Positions 48,401-60,400 of a stretch of 64,000 nt of DNA are shown one piece after another. This DNA is from Chloranthus sessilifolius (Eukaryota > Streptophyta > Magnoliopsida > Chloranthales > Chloranthaceae), in contig CM037595.1 in the NCBI GenBank assembly GCA_021018995.1, positions 79,299,159 through 79,363,158 on the forward strand, given 5' to 3'. The position numbers and the translations under genes were made by a program. The first letter of the stretch is position 1. Each line of letters starts with the position of its first letter. Under the pieces are notes generated by a model. The model had not been told where the DNA came from. It made no database searches and saw only the letters and a program-made list of their open reading frames with translations.

Positions 48401-51400
48401 AGATAAGGATGTTGTCGAAATAGACCACAAGGAACTTGCCTATGAAAGGCCTCAACACTTGTGTCATGATTCGCATGAAAGTACTCGGGTCGTTTGAAAG
48501 CCTCAAAAGGCATGATAAACCACTCATACAAACCCTCCTTATTTTTGAAGGAAGTTTTCCATTCGTCCTCGAGACGAACTTGGATCCGATGGTACCCACT
48601 CTTCAAATCGATCTTTGATAATATTGTGGCACCTACCATCATGTCCAACATATCGTCTAATCTTGGTATCGGGAACTGATACTTGACCGTGATCTTGTTA
48701 ATCGCGCGACTATCCAAACACATCCTCTAAGTTCCATCTTTCTTGGGTGTGAGCAACACTGACACAACACACAGACTCAAACTTTCATTTATGAACCCCT
48801 TTTGGAGAAGTTCATCAACTTGCCTCTTCAACTTTGAGTGCTTTGATGGGTTCATACGATAGTGGGGCAAGTTGGCAAGGTCCCTCCTGGGACTAGATCA
48901 ATGGCATGTTGGATGTCCTGTAGAGGTGGTAATTCATTTGGAAGGTCTTCAGGAAAGACATCTCAAAACTCATTCATGATTGGTTTGACCTCTTTTGGAA
49001 CCTCAACGCCTGACTCTTTGGATTTTTCAACTGTGACAAGGACATAGACGACACCCTCTGCCTTAGCACCTCGATCAAACTCAAGAGGGCTAACGATGTG
49101 AACGGCCTTAGATGCCATTTCTTTCTCTATTAGGCCTTTATCATTAGATTTGGATGGCATCTCTGTGGGTGGCTTTGGAGGTAAAGGATTGACCTTGATT
49201 TTTTACTGTCGTGAGTAAATATACACACGTTTGATCTCCCGAACAGTGTAACGTCCATGTTGTACAACCATGGCCTCCCAAGCATGGGTTAAAATATCGG
49301 GTTACCGATACGTATCGTCCGAGCTCCAAAACGATACGTATCGGTACCGGTCTGTATCGGACGATACATTGAATGTATCGTTCGATACATTCAATACACA
49401 TTGAATGTATCGAACGATACATTCAATGTATCGTTCGAGTCCAATACCGATACGTATCGTCCGATACGTATCGGTATCGGACGATATTTTGATCCATGCT
49501 CCCAAGGATGATACGCCCCACATCCATAGGCACAACATCGCACCACAAGGTGTCCTTGTACGAGCCGAATTGTACAGGAACTTGACACCTTTGGGAAATA
49601 GGGATGGAAGGTGAATTGACCCAAGCAATCTTGTAGGGTCGTGGGTGGGCTACGTGCACAAGCCCTAAGCAAGAAACGGTACTCTCGGAAACGACATTGG
49701 TGCAGCTCTCACTGTCGATGATGATTCGACAAGCTTTTTCCCCACATTTGGCTATGATATAGAAAATATTATCCCGTCGCCAATCATCACCCTCCTTTGA
49801 TTGGGCTAGAGCACATCTAACCACAAGAGTCCGCGAGGTATTATCCTCCCCAATGGGATGGGAGACATCCCTAAGACACGCTATTGCTCGCTCCCCTACA
49901 CAATCTTCTTCATTACTAGGGAATGACTCAGGCTTGTAAACTTCAACAATACCTTCATCATGCTCATTTTCGGTGTCCTCAGCTATGAACAGATTACGAG
50001 ATGGGCATTGTGCTGCAAAATGTCCGATGCCGTGACACTTATAACACTTGTTCTGACCGCCAGTTTTGGGGCCTTCAATTATTGGACTCTTAGCCTTATC
50101 GACTAGATTTACCGGTGTAGTAACGGGGTTGGGCCTAGCAGACGGGGCACTAATGTTGGGTTTTGACTCAGGCGCATTGGACCGATAACTAGACTTATAA
50201 TTAGATGAAGTACTAGTTTTGAGGTATCTCTTCAACTCTTCGACTCTAGAGAAACATTCGTCTAGATTATCAACAGGGTACGAAATAAGTTCCCTTTGCA
50301 GTTTTGGGCGATTGCCCATTCGAAATTGGGATAGGGTAACCTTTTCCGGTTCAATCACATCGGCCCGGGTCTTTAGCTCTTCGAATTTATCGATGTATTC
50401 AGTGACCGGTGAATTTCCTTGACCAATGAATGTCACTGATAAAAAATATAGGAACATATTTATTGCTCAACTGATCCTTCATCTCTTCTCAAGTGGAAAT
50501 GAGAGGATATAGGTACTGCGTTCCTTGTAGGATATAGGAACATCTTTATCGCTCAACTGGTCCTTCATCTCTTCTCAAGTGGAAATGGGAGGAAGACCGT
50601 TGGACTGTCTTCGGCGCTCTAGACCCATCCAATAAAGTCTAGCTTGGCCTGTAAGCTTGACCTTAGCAAAGCGGACCTTTCGCTCTTCGGACATAACGTA
50701 CCACTCGAAGTAGTTTTTCCATGTCGGTAACTCACTCGAGAAAGACTTTGGGTTACCTTTTCCCGTCGAAGGTAGGGGCCTCCATCTTTACCAATTTCAT
50801 GATTTTATCGTCCTGATTGGTTTGGACTTCATGATGATGAGGAACTTCCCTCCTTCGTTCATGGGTGCGGACTCTATTGGGGTTTTCGGCAATGAACTCA
50901 TTGAATTCTTCCACGCGGGTTTCTAAACCTTCATGCCGGTTTGTATATCTTGCAACTGTTGTTGCACCTGAGTATGGTTCTCATCCATCCGGGTTTGAAG
51001 GGCGTCACCCAAGACGTAAGGTCTCTAAGTAAGGCTTTTATCTTGTTGGGATCTATGGAGGTGCAAGACAAAATTAGACAAAGCCTAGACGAAAGTTAGA
51101 AAAAAAAAGGCAAAAGCTAGACAAAAATAGACAAAAAAAAACACAAAAAACTAGACAAGAGCCAGACAAAAGCTAGACAGATCTGAAATAATGAGTGTAA
51201 AATGGTGTAAACAAAATAATAAAAGAAATAAACCTTAAAATCTATATGATCACTAAAACCGTAAAACTAAACTGATTCTCTAATACCAATTTGATGCGGG
51301 AACTTACTAAATGCAATGCTAAGGTTGAGATTATGATTAAAATTAATTTAATCAATTAAAAATAATAATTTCTCATAACAAATTCCCACGGAAAATTCTA

Positions 51401-54400
51401 GAAATTCAATTAGATGCTTTAATTCCGACCCAAAATAGCGTTACTTTCGTGTATGTTCCCTATCGTGGATCTAGAAGACTAGGGTTCTTATGAACGACTA
51501 GATTTCCGATAGTTTTAGGGCGTCGAACAAACTCGTAAGCGGGTTCCCTTGATTCCGTACCAAAATAAAAGGCTAATAATGATTTAATGAAGAACGGGTA
51601 ATTTGATTTTAAATTTTTATGGAATAAATAGGCTAGATATGATATTAAATGAGAAAATAAAATTACTAGGGTTACGCTACTTACACAAACCGTAGATTTA
51701 AAAAAGATAGAGATGGAAGAAGAGTTGACCTTGTACCAAATCGCAAACGGGAATCGAAGAATCGCTCTCCGTTTTAAGAGAATCACACTCTAACGAACGT
51801 TTACAACTCTCAATTTTGCGTAAGCAATTTTCATTAATAAAAAAAGTTCCAATAAAAGCGTGTACTAGCCTTTAAATAGGCTAACCAAACCCTAACCATG
51901 AAATTAGAAACTCCTAAAGTAAATAAAACACTAAAAGGCAATTTTTAACTAAATAATAAATTTCTGCCAAAATTCACGCCCTTGATCGATTGATCGATTC
52001 TGGGGCTTCGATCGATCGACTGACAAAGTAATACTTGTTAGGCGCCATAGGTCTAAATCTGCTCACTATCTAATATCGATCGATCGAAGCTAGGAGTCGA
52101 TCGATCGACTCCTAGCTGCTAGTCCTCTGAATTTTGATTGTTTTCTTTCTTTCGCCTCTAATTTTCTTCTTCTGCCTTTGGTACGTCACTGGCAGCAGTT
52201 TGAATCTGATGTCCCCATCAACGTCTATGTCCGTCACAGGAGTCTTCAACCACATTAGTATACTTGCTAATGGCCTTTATTTCACTTCTGATCATTCTTT
52301 CCTCTTTGAAGTGCTTCTTGCTTCTACAATTCAACCTGTTTCCCCATAAATGTGCACCCAGTAGAAATCCTTTGGTAGTGAAGCTCAAGTAGGATAGATG
52401 GTTAATATTAAAAGATATATAAGTGGGTACCAAACATAATCTCTCTTCCCAGAGACCACCTCAAGCGTATAAGGACCCTTTTCATGCATTCCAGAGTAGG
52501 AATTTTAGGAGAGTGCATGAAATTCTTCACTCCCACTGCGTATATTAAGGTAGGTTCATAGATGGGGAAGTAAGTAAGGTTTTAAATGGATCATGCAGTG
52601 TCTTCCCCCTCATCAGCACTGTGCTGGTGATTAGTCCCAATGTGAAGAATCAATTTTGTTCACCCTCCTCTCCTATTTCCGACAAAAGATAATTGGTATA
52701 TTTACATTGGAAATGGAAATTTTCCGTCGTTGAATGTGAGCAACTTCATTAATACCTGAAAAAATACTTTCAGCAGTCCAAAATATCTGGAATATAATAC
52801 TTTGCTTTTTTGTGAATTTCGTGATTGTGTTGTATCATCACCAATCAACAAAATAAAAATACCTTTGTTTCTTCTCTCAGTCCATAGTAAGGATCTACAA
52901 CATTTCTCTATATGCCAGTTTCTAGCATTTTTTTAATCGATTATAAGAAAGTTAAATTAAAGCAAAAAGAGCAGAGATACAAACCTGTGGCCTGAAAGCA
53001 CAGCGAGAAGCTGAACCAGAACAAAACAAGAAACACAACTTGGACCACAATGAAACTGTGCAGCTAACTAGAATAGTTTAAACTGTCAGGTCAGCGGGAG
53101 GTCCAACCATGGTAGTCAAGGTGTCGCCATGGCGCGTCATACCAATTTAGAAATCATAACTAGCATTCATTGTGGTCGTACATAACCCTGTAATAACTCG
53201 CACAAACAAATGCACCTCACATATTTAATCTTACACCATCACATTACAACTACATACCCAAAAAAACTATAACTGTAGATACAATGTATTTCCTCATTTC
53301 CTCTTCTTAGATTGGTAAAGGGCTTCTGGCTCTCTTCACTGAAAACCTCAAAAAAAATAAAAAAAAATCCTCATCAGTAATAACGATCACCATTAATTTC
53401 TAACTAATACGTCCATGGATTCTTCTTCTCCTTCACAACCTAATCTCATCCAAGTATTCTGGCATGCAGGTATGCTGAATCACGAACTAGGAATCAGCCT
53501 TTTCAATATAAGATCTGATCCAGAATTTTAGAGGTCTAGAAAAAACGCTGATTGCAAATGGCTGATGGCAGACATGAAGGAGAGTAGGAATGGTGATGGT
53601 TTGTTTAGAAAAGAAAAGAAAAGAGCGCATTACAAACCATTCCTTTCTTGATCTTATTTCTTCTTGGAAAATGAAGAGGAACTCTACAAATAGGGTTTGC
53701 CTTTAAGGAAACAAAATAGGTTTTATATGGCTATTTGTGCCCATTCCAAAATCTCACCGATAATTTATCGGCCGAGATTTTAAAATTATCGGATTATCGG
53801 CCGATAATTTGAAATTATAGGCCGATAATATGACAATTTTAGAATTTTGGCTCATGGCCGAAATTCACCTTACCTCTGATTCGGATAGGGCCGGGTTCGA
53901 GTTGATTCGGCCGAAAATTTAAAATTTTGGCTGAGATTTTGATCCATGCATGTGTGTTTAGGCGTAGGTATGCGTCTAGTTAAGGTGTGGGTTTAGTCTT
54001 ACCTCATTTAGAAGTAACTTTATGTCTCATGCCTCCCTTTATATAAAGTGGGGTTTATGTCTCTTATAAATCATCCAAGTATTAACAATGTAGTAGTGTT
54101 CATTGCTCTCTCTCTCTCTCTCTCTCTCCTCTTTCCCTCTTCTCCTCCATTTCTCTTTCTCCCAATAAACCTTAATTAGGGCATGCATCTCTTTAGTTAC
54201 TAGTTAGCTTATTATTATATTAGATAACTCGTTTCTACATGGTAACAAAGCCAGCCCGACTTCGATCTTGCGGTCAAGCCGACTAAACTCTCTCCTTTTC
54301 TGTCCTCTCTATCTTCTCAGTTTGCTTTAATCCACAAACTCATGCCTCACAATCTCCTATTTCCTTTTAATTAAGATGTCTCCAATGAGAGTTTTGGTCA

Positions 54401-57400
54401 AGCCGCACGATTCTGCATCGTAAGCAACGACAGAACCACTAAGGGGCCAATGCAGGCGTCCGCCCGCACTGAGTTTAGAAAAGGCCAAAAAAAAAAATCC
54501 CTTACAAGTAAAAAAAGTTAATATACATAGTTTGGAAATCAGTATAGGAATCATTATCTACACCTATTTATAAAGGGTAAATCTATAGTTGCAAACGATA
54601 AAACACATCATTACTCAACTAAAAATGCCTTCCGCACCTATTTTTGCTCCCTAAATCTCTCATGGGTACCTCTGTTTGCATCCACGTATTCTCTAAAAGC
54701 ACCCAAATCTCAGATCCCTTGAAAGCCATTGATTGCTTCGGATCAGATGATGGAGATCGCTTTCACGCGATTGACGCGGGACAATAACCCTAAAATGAGT
54801 GATTATGATTTTATGCGATTTTGCCGAAATTAAATAAAATTAAATCAAGCTTAATCTCAAAACTATCTTAAATACCTTAGGGTTCAGAGAATTCAGGTTG
54901 GTAGATCATGCGAGATCCAGTTAGGGTCTAGTCCGATGCGCAAGTACTATTAGATTTGAGGCAAGATCGGCCTAGAGATAGAACTCTAGCTTTTTCCAGG
55001 CTTGGGCATTCGTCTTCGATCCGATGTAGATTCGCAGATTCTAACTAGGGCTTTGGAAATAGGTGTATGGTTTTATAATGGGCTTATGGTTTGATTTATG
55101 GCTTAGAAAAGGGTTTTGGGTTTTGTTTAATTTGAGATTCGGAAAGGGATTTATGGTTTTAGGGATAAAGAAATCAATAGGTTAAGATGTAGGAAAAACA
55201 AGCAGGAATCAATAAGGCTAAAGATTCAAAGAAGACAATGATAGATAATAGAGAAAATAACAATGGCTTTTGGGAATCACTCCCTTGGCCTTACACCAAA
55301 CCCATCTCAGGCAAAGAATATTCAAGCATAAAAGCATTCAAAATATTCAATAACTAATTAAAAAGTCTTTACAAGCCTCAATATATAGGCCACCAATAAT
55401 TAAATTCGAAATAAAGAGTCCTAATAGTAATAAAACACTAAAAAGGAAAGTTTTTGCAACAAAAAACTCAAAATTAGAAGTCCCGTCATGACGTCCACGG
55501 ACGTTCGTAGTGCCCCACGGATGTCCGTGACCTACAGACAGTGAGGGGGCAAAATCACGGACGTCCGTCACTATTCACGGACGTTCGTCACTATTCACGG
55601 ACGTCCGTCACTGTTCACTGTGAACAACTTTTTTTTTTTTCTTGAACTTGAAGTTTTGTTGCGGTTCAACTTCAATGCTCTCGATCTTGACGTTTCCCGT
55701 CATTCTCCTCCACTCAAAATGTTTCATCACCGATGAAACACGCATGCTGTACTGATCAAGTGTATCGAAACTTGCACGGTGGAACTCCTTGCAACTAGCC
55801 CAAACAATCTTTGCTCCTGGTGACGTATGATCCTCATCTCGGTTGATTGTAGCGGGACGCACACGGTAAACCTCTCCTTGATGAACCTGATAACCCGGCT
55901 CGCTAACCCACTCTACCAAGTATTTTTGAAGCTTCTCATCAACTCTCCCGGACCTGAAGGAATTCATCTCCGATGAAGTGTGATCGCGATATCGGTCGGG
56001 ATTACGAGAACTCAAGCGGCAAACTCTTTCATCATTGGCCCATGTACTCTTGGTAGTCGAAGTATCAACAGATAATTTGTAGTGATTGTTGCTTGAATTA
56101 ATCTTTTGTTTAATTTTGGCATGCAATGCGGAATGAGACTCAAAAGTTGACTCACAATAAGACTCGAAATGTGAAGGGGTATGCAACTCGGGACTATGAT
56201 GTGTATGCGACTCACATATAACTGACTCGATACTCTTGTGTGCATGCGACACTAACGACTCACATTTAGTGGGTTCTATTGACACTAGCGACTCATGTGT
56301 GATCAAATCAAGTGACACTATTGGCTCATGTCAACTCGACTCAACGAATTCCAATGATTCATTGGTAGGTGAATTGATTGGTTCATGTATACTCGGTTCG
56401 ACCAACTTCAAAGATTCAAGTGCACTCGACTCGATGAACTCGTTCGTACTCGACCCAACATCACTATAGACAAGGGAGATAGAAGTCTCTTTAACACAAA
56501 CGAGACTTTCGTCAGCTTATTCCATCTCCTCTTCACTCATCACGATACGAGGGTCGTACACTTCTTCCACTTCCCTATTCTCAGGCTCCTTAGAACTCAC
56601 TCTTTTAGTCAATAAATTCAGAGTGGGAAATTTTGTGGGGCATTGGTATGCAAAGTGTCTGAACCCTTGACATTTAAGACAATCAGGACACTTATTTGTC
56701 TTGGTTCTCAAACTCTGTAGAAGGTGACGGTGTGTCAAAGGAACATACTTTTCAATAAGTGTCACCTTCATATCCTCCCATGTGGAGATGAGTTTAATCT
56801 GACGAAACTCAACACGGAGTTCTATATGAATCCAAAAAATCTCAGCATTACCCTTAAACTTTGTTGCCATTAGTCTAATTTTGTACTCATCTGGTACATC
56901 ATACCAATCAAAATACTCCTCTACACTAGACAACCACTCTATGAAGGTTTTAGGGTTCGCCATACCCTCAAAATTTGGAACCTCATCCCGAATAGATTTT
57001 ATAAACTTCTCGGAAGGGTCGTACTCAGGTTCATGATGATGCTTGACACAAACTATCTTGATTGGTGTAGTGGTTCCCTCATTCGGCTAGCACCCTTTCA
57101 TGATGGGTAAGGAATTCATAGTGGCTTGTGACTCATACATGATGCTTGACACAAACACAACTTAGACACAATTCTATGGACCACACAACAGTTGAAGAAT
57201 TTTAACAAACACTAGACGTGCACACTCTTTGAACATAAAATGCAATAAATTAAACTGACAAGCAAAAATGCCCTAACCTAGAAAACCTGGCTCTGATACC
57301 AAAACTGACGCGGGACGATAACCCTAAAATGAGTGATTTTGATTTTATGCGATTTTACCGAAATTAAATAAAATTAAATCAAGCTTAATCTCAAAACTAT

Positions 57401-60400
57401 CTTAAATACCTTAGGGTTCAGAGAATTCAGGTTAGTAGATCACGCGAGATCCAGTTAGGGTCCTGTCCGATGCGCAAGTACTATTAGATTTGAGGTGAGA
57501 TCGGCCTAGAGATAGAACTCTAGCTTTTTTCAGGCTTAGGCGTTTATCTTCGATTTGATGTAGATTCGCAGGCTATAATTAGGGCTTTGGAAGTAGGTGT
57601 ATAGTTTTGTAATGGGCCTATGGTTTGATTTATGGCTTAGAAAAGGGTTTTAGGCTCTGTTTAATTTGAGATTCGGAAAGGGATTTATGGTTTTAGGGAT
57701 CAAGAAATCAATAGGTTAAGATGTAAGAAAAACAAACAGGAATCAATAAGGCAAAAGATTTAAAAAAGACAGTGATAGATAATAGAGAAAATAACAATGA
57801 CTTTTAGGAATCACTCCCTTGGCCTCATACCAAACCCATCTCAGGCAAAGAATATTCAAGCATAAAAGCATTCAAAATATTTAATAACTAATTAAAAAGT
57901 CTTTACAAGCCTCAATATATAGGCCACCAATAATTAAATTCGAAATAAAAAGTCCTAATAGTAATAAAATACTAAAAAGAAAAATTTTCGCAACAAAAAA
58001 CTCAAAATTAGAAGTCCTGTCACGACGTCCACGGACGTCCATGACCTACGGACAGTGAGGGGGCAAAATCACGGACGTTCGTCACTATTCACGGACGTCC
58101 GTTACTGTTCACTGTGAACAGTAACTTTTTTTTTTCCTGAAGTTGCAATTATGTTGCGGTTCAACTTCAATGCTCTCAATCTTGACGTTCCCCGTCACCG
58201 ATCTTCCACAAAATAGATCTTGCGATCATCTCTCACCTATCATACGGTTCGTTTTCATTCCATGTGTCACAGATCCCCAAAAACTCCTTGAATTATTTGG
58301 CATTTTTTGGAGTCATAACACACATCACACTCAAATGTGAATTAGGGCCATTTTTTGGGGATCTATAACACATGGAATAAAAAACGAACCGTCTGATAAG
58401 TGAGACATAATCTCAAGATCTATTGTGTGGAAGATCACGGTGGAAAACAATCTCCATCATCTGATCCGAAGCAATCAATGGTTTTCAAGGGGTCTGAGAC
58501 ATGATCGCTTTCGAAGAATGCGTGGGCGCAAACAGAGGTACGCATCTCTCAGCTCCAAAAGTAGATCTCTTCACTCATGCATTCAAGTGCTAAGACTGTT
58601 GACTTTTTTAATCAAATAATGGAAATTATTTTTCATCCCAATTTTCGACACCACAGATCTTGAGATCGTGGTCTCAAATTAAAAAAAATCATTAATTTTG
58701 GTAAAATTTTGTTAAATTCGTCGAAATTAATGAAAATTTTGCAATTTCAGAGAAATCACTGGAATTTCATTAAAAGTTTCGTTCGATCCTGTTTCAGCGT
58801 ATTTCGTCGAAATTTGTCTCTATGACTTGCCCCCCCGGCTAGATGAAAATTCTGGTTCTGCCACTAATCGTACGTTTCTGGGAGAGATCATGATGGACCT
58901 AATCTAATGAGCCACCACCTCCAATAGACTCAAAAAAAAAGAGCGGGATACGACGGTGATGGACTTATAGGTAGTGATGAGCACTAGCAAGCATGATGGG
59001 ATGTTCCAGGTCGTTCATCTACAACTTATTGCATGAAATCGAATGTTAATATTTCATATAACCAATTCTTTCTTCAAAAGAACATGCGATTGAGAGAGGG
59101 TAATAGAGAATATTTAGGATTGATAAGAGAGACCACACCCTGTAATGTCTATCTTATGTTTTAGGCAAGATTAAGATTGATTGGAATTTCATAAATATTT
59201 TCAGAAGTATTTTGAATCATTACAGATATCTTGATATTTTTATTGAATGTACTCACCTTTAAATTCTATTTAACGAGGCTTCTCTCAGTAATAAAATATA
59301 GAAAAATCATTTGAGATGTAGCATTTTGAGTTTCTTCATGGTATCAAAGCGGGTCGATTCTATGAGTCATTAGTAATCATGGGTCTGATTCATCTGATAT
59401 ATGCTCTGCGCACCATCTCTTTGTCAGATGTTTCTGTATCAGAAATCAGAAACCATCTTTTTATTTTATAGTTTTATTTCTCCAACGAGCACCTCCATTT
59501 ATGGTTCAGATTTAGTGTGGTTATAGCCCTGTTTGTTCTTGGGTAGTTACCATTCAACCTTGTTTCTTGGTGTGTGTTGAGAGGATGGATGAGTTTTGCC
59601 TCCTCTTCATTTGAGATATGATCATGCAGGATTTGGAGGTAATTTGACAGAATTATGATGAATCTTGTGTAGAGTTTTCCTCTCGACATAGACCTTTTTT
59701 GGTGTATTTCCGGTACCGTGCTGATTGATCACAACTTTTGGACTTTTATTCATCTCGTCGTTAGTAGATTTGAGCTTCTTCAGATGTAGATGGCTGGTGA
59801 CGAGCTTCATCATGGATGTTCTGTTGTGGATGTCTGGCCGGTGACATGCTTTTTAGCTCGAGTTATTGGTTTTTGTCTTTTCCTGTTTCTTAGCTTTTAA
59901 AAGGAGAAACTGATCTGAAGATTGACATAATTTGTTGGCTTCTACATCCAGGCATAGTTACAAAAGTCTGACATTTTCAAAAAAATCAGACAAAGTATGT
60001 CAAACTATGTCAAACTTCCGGATCAGTTGCTCTCTATCCTGTCGCCCTCTTCTCCTCCATCTCTCTTTCTCCCAATAATCCTAATTAGGGTATGCTTCTC
60101 TTTAGTTAGCTTATTATTATATTAGATTATTAGTTTCTACAAATTGGATCTTCCTCAAGCAAGAATCACCAAGAAAATAATGCAGACACGGGGAAGAACT
60201 TTCCAAACCTAAATCATGGATACTTCTTATTCATTGTGGTCCCCTATTATACAGTTATGTAGAGACCAAATAAAAAAAAAATGAGTTGACTTACCCGAAT
60301 GCGATTCAAATAACATTCAACTTATATCCACCAACGCTATATTTTAGTTTTAGTTTTGGCCAAAGTTTATAGCAATTTTTGGAAGAATATTGATGGTTTA

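Larger units (their letters stand above)
45084..51060 (-). pseudogene. chromovirus gag-pol of element B, inactivated and rearranged
   Basis: Gag runs from about 51060 with frame breaks. An 85-bp local duplication at 50446-50600 disrupts it. Zinc knuckle [14 protein letters not shown] is near 50040. Protease has DSES instead of DSGS near 49725. The MITE at 49283-49498 interrupts the protease-reverse transcriptase linker. Reverse transcriptase appears twice in minus sense (to about 48039 and to about 46947), each with VYFDNI where the family has YFDD. A linker segment lies inverted at 47400-47847. Integrase at 45494-46216 keeps D, D and E in DFVLGL, SDCDVKF and QTEVVNRS. A chromodomain ([19 protein letters not shown]) ends at 45084. 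A basic tail [10 protein letters not shown] runs into the 3' LTR (44859-45009). Confidence 0.8.
44117..52220 (-). mobile_element. chromovirus (Ty3) element B, complete, antisense
   Basis: Minus strand. The 5' LTR is 51292-52220 (929 bp) and the 3' LTR is 44117-45009 (893 bp). Each starts TGATGGGGACATCAGATTCA and ends AAGTTCCCGCATCA. The primer site TTGGTATTAGAGAATC is at about 51276-51290. TSDs ATGTC (44112-44116) and ACGTC (52221-52225) differ at one base. The LTRs carry TCGATCGATCGA-type palindromes (44770-44905; 51972-52122). It lies in NDUFB9 intron 2. The interior has an inverted duplication and a nested hAT-like MITE. Confidence 0.9.
54772..58197 (-). mobile_element. non-autonomous chromovirus-derived element C, antisense
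   Basis: Minus strand. The 5' LTR is 57306-58197 (892 bp) and the 3' LTR is 54772-55702 (931 bp). Each starts TGACGGGRAACGTCAAGAT and ends ATCGTCCCGCGTCA-like. The primer site TTTTGGTATCAGAGCC is at 57289-57304. TSDs GCGAT (54767-54771) and CCGAT (58198-58202) differ at one base. The 1.6 kb interior keeps only gag with its zinc knuckle and a C-terminal integrase/chromodomain-like frame; protease, reverse transcriptase, RNase H and the integrase core are absent. LTRs carry CACGGACGTCCGTGAC palindromes (55490-55612; 58020-58110). Inserted inside a MITE in NDUFB9 intron 2. Confidence 0.9.
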
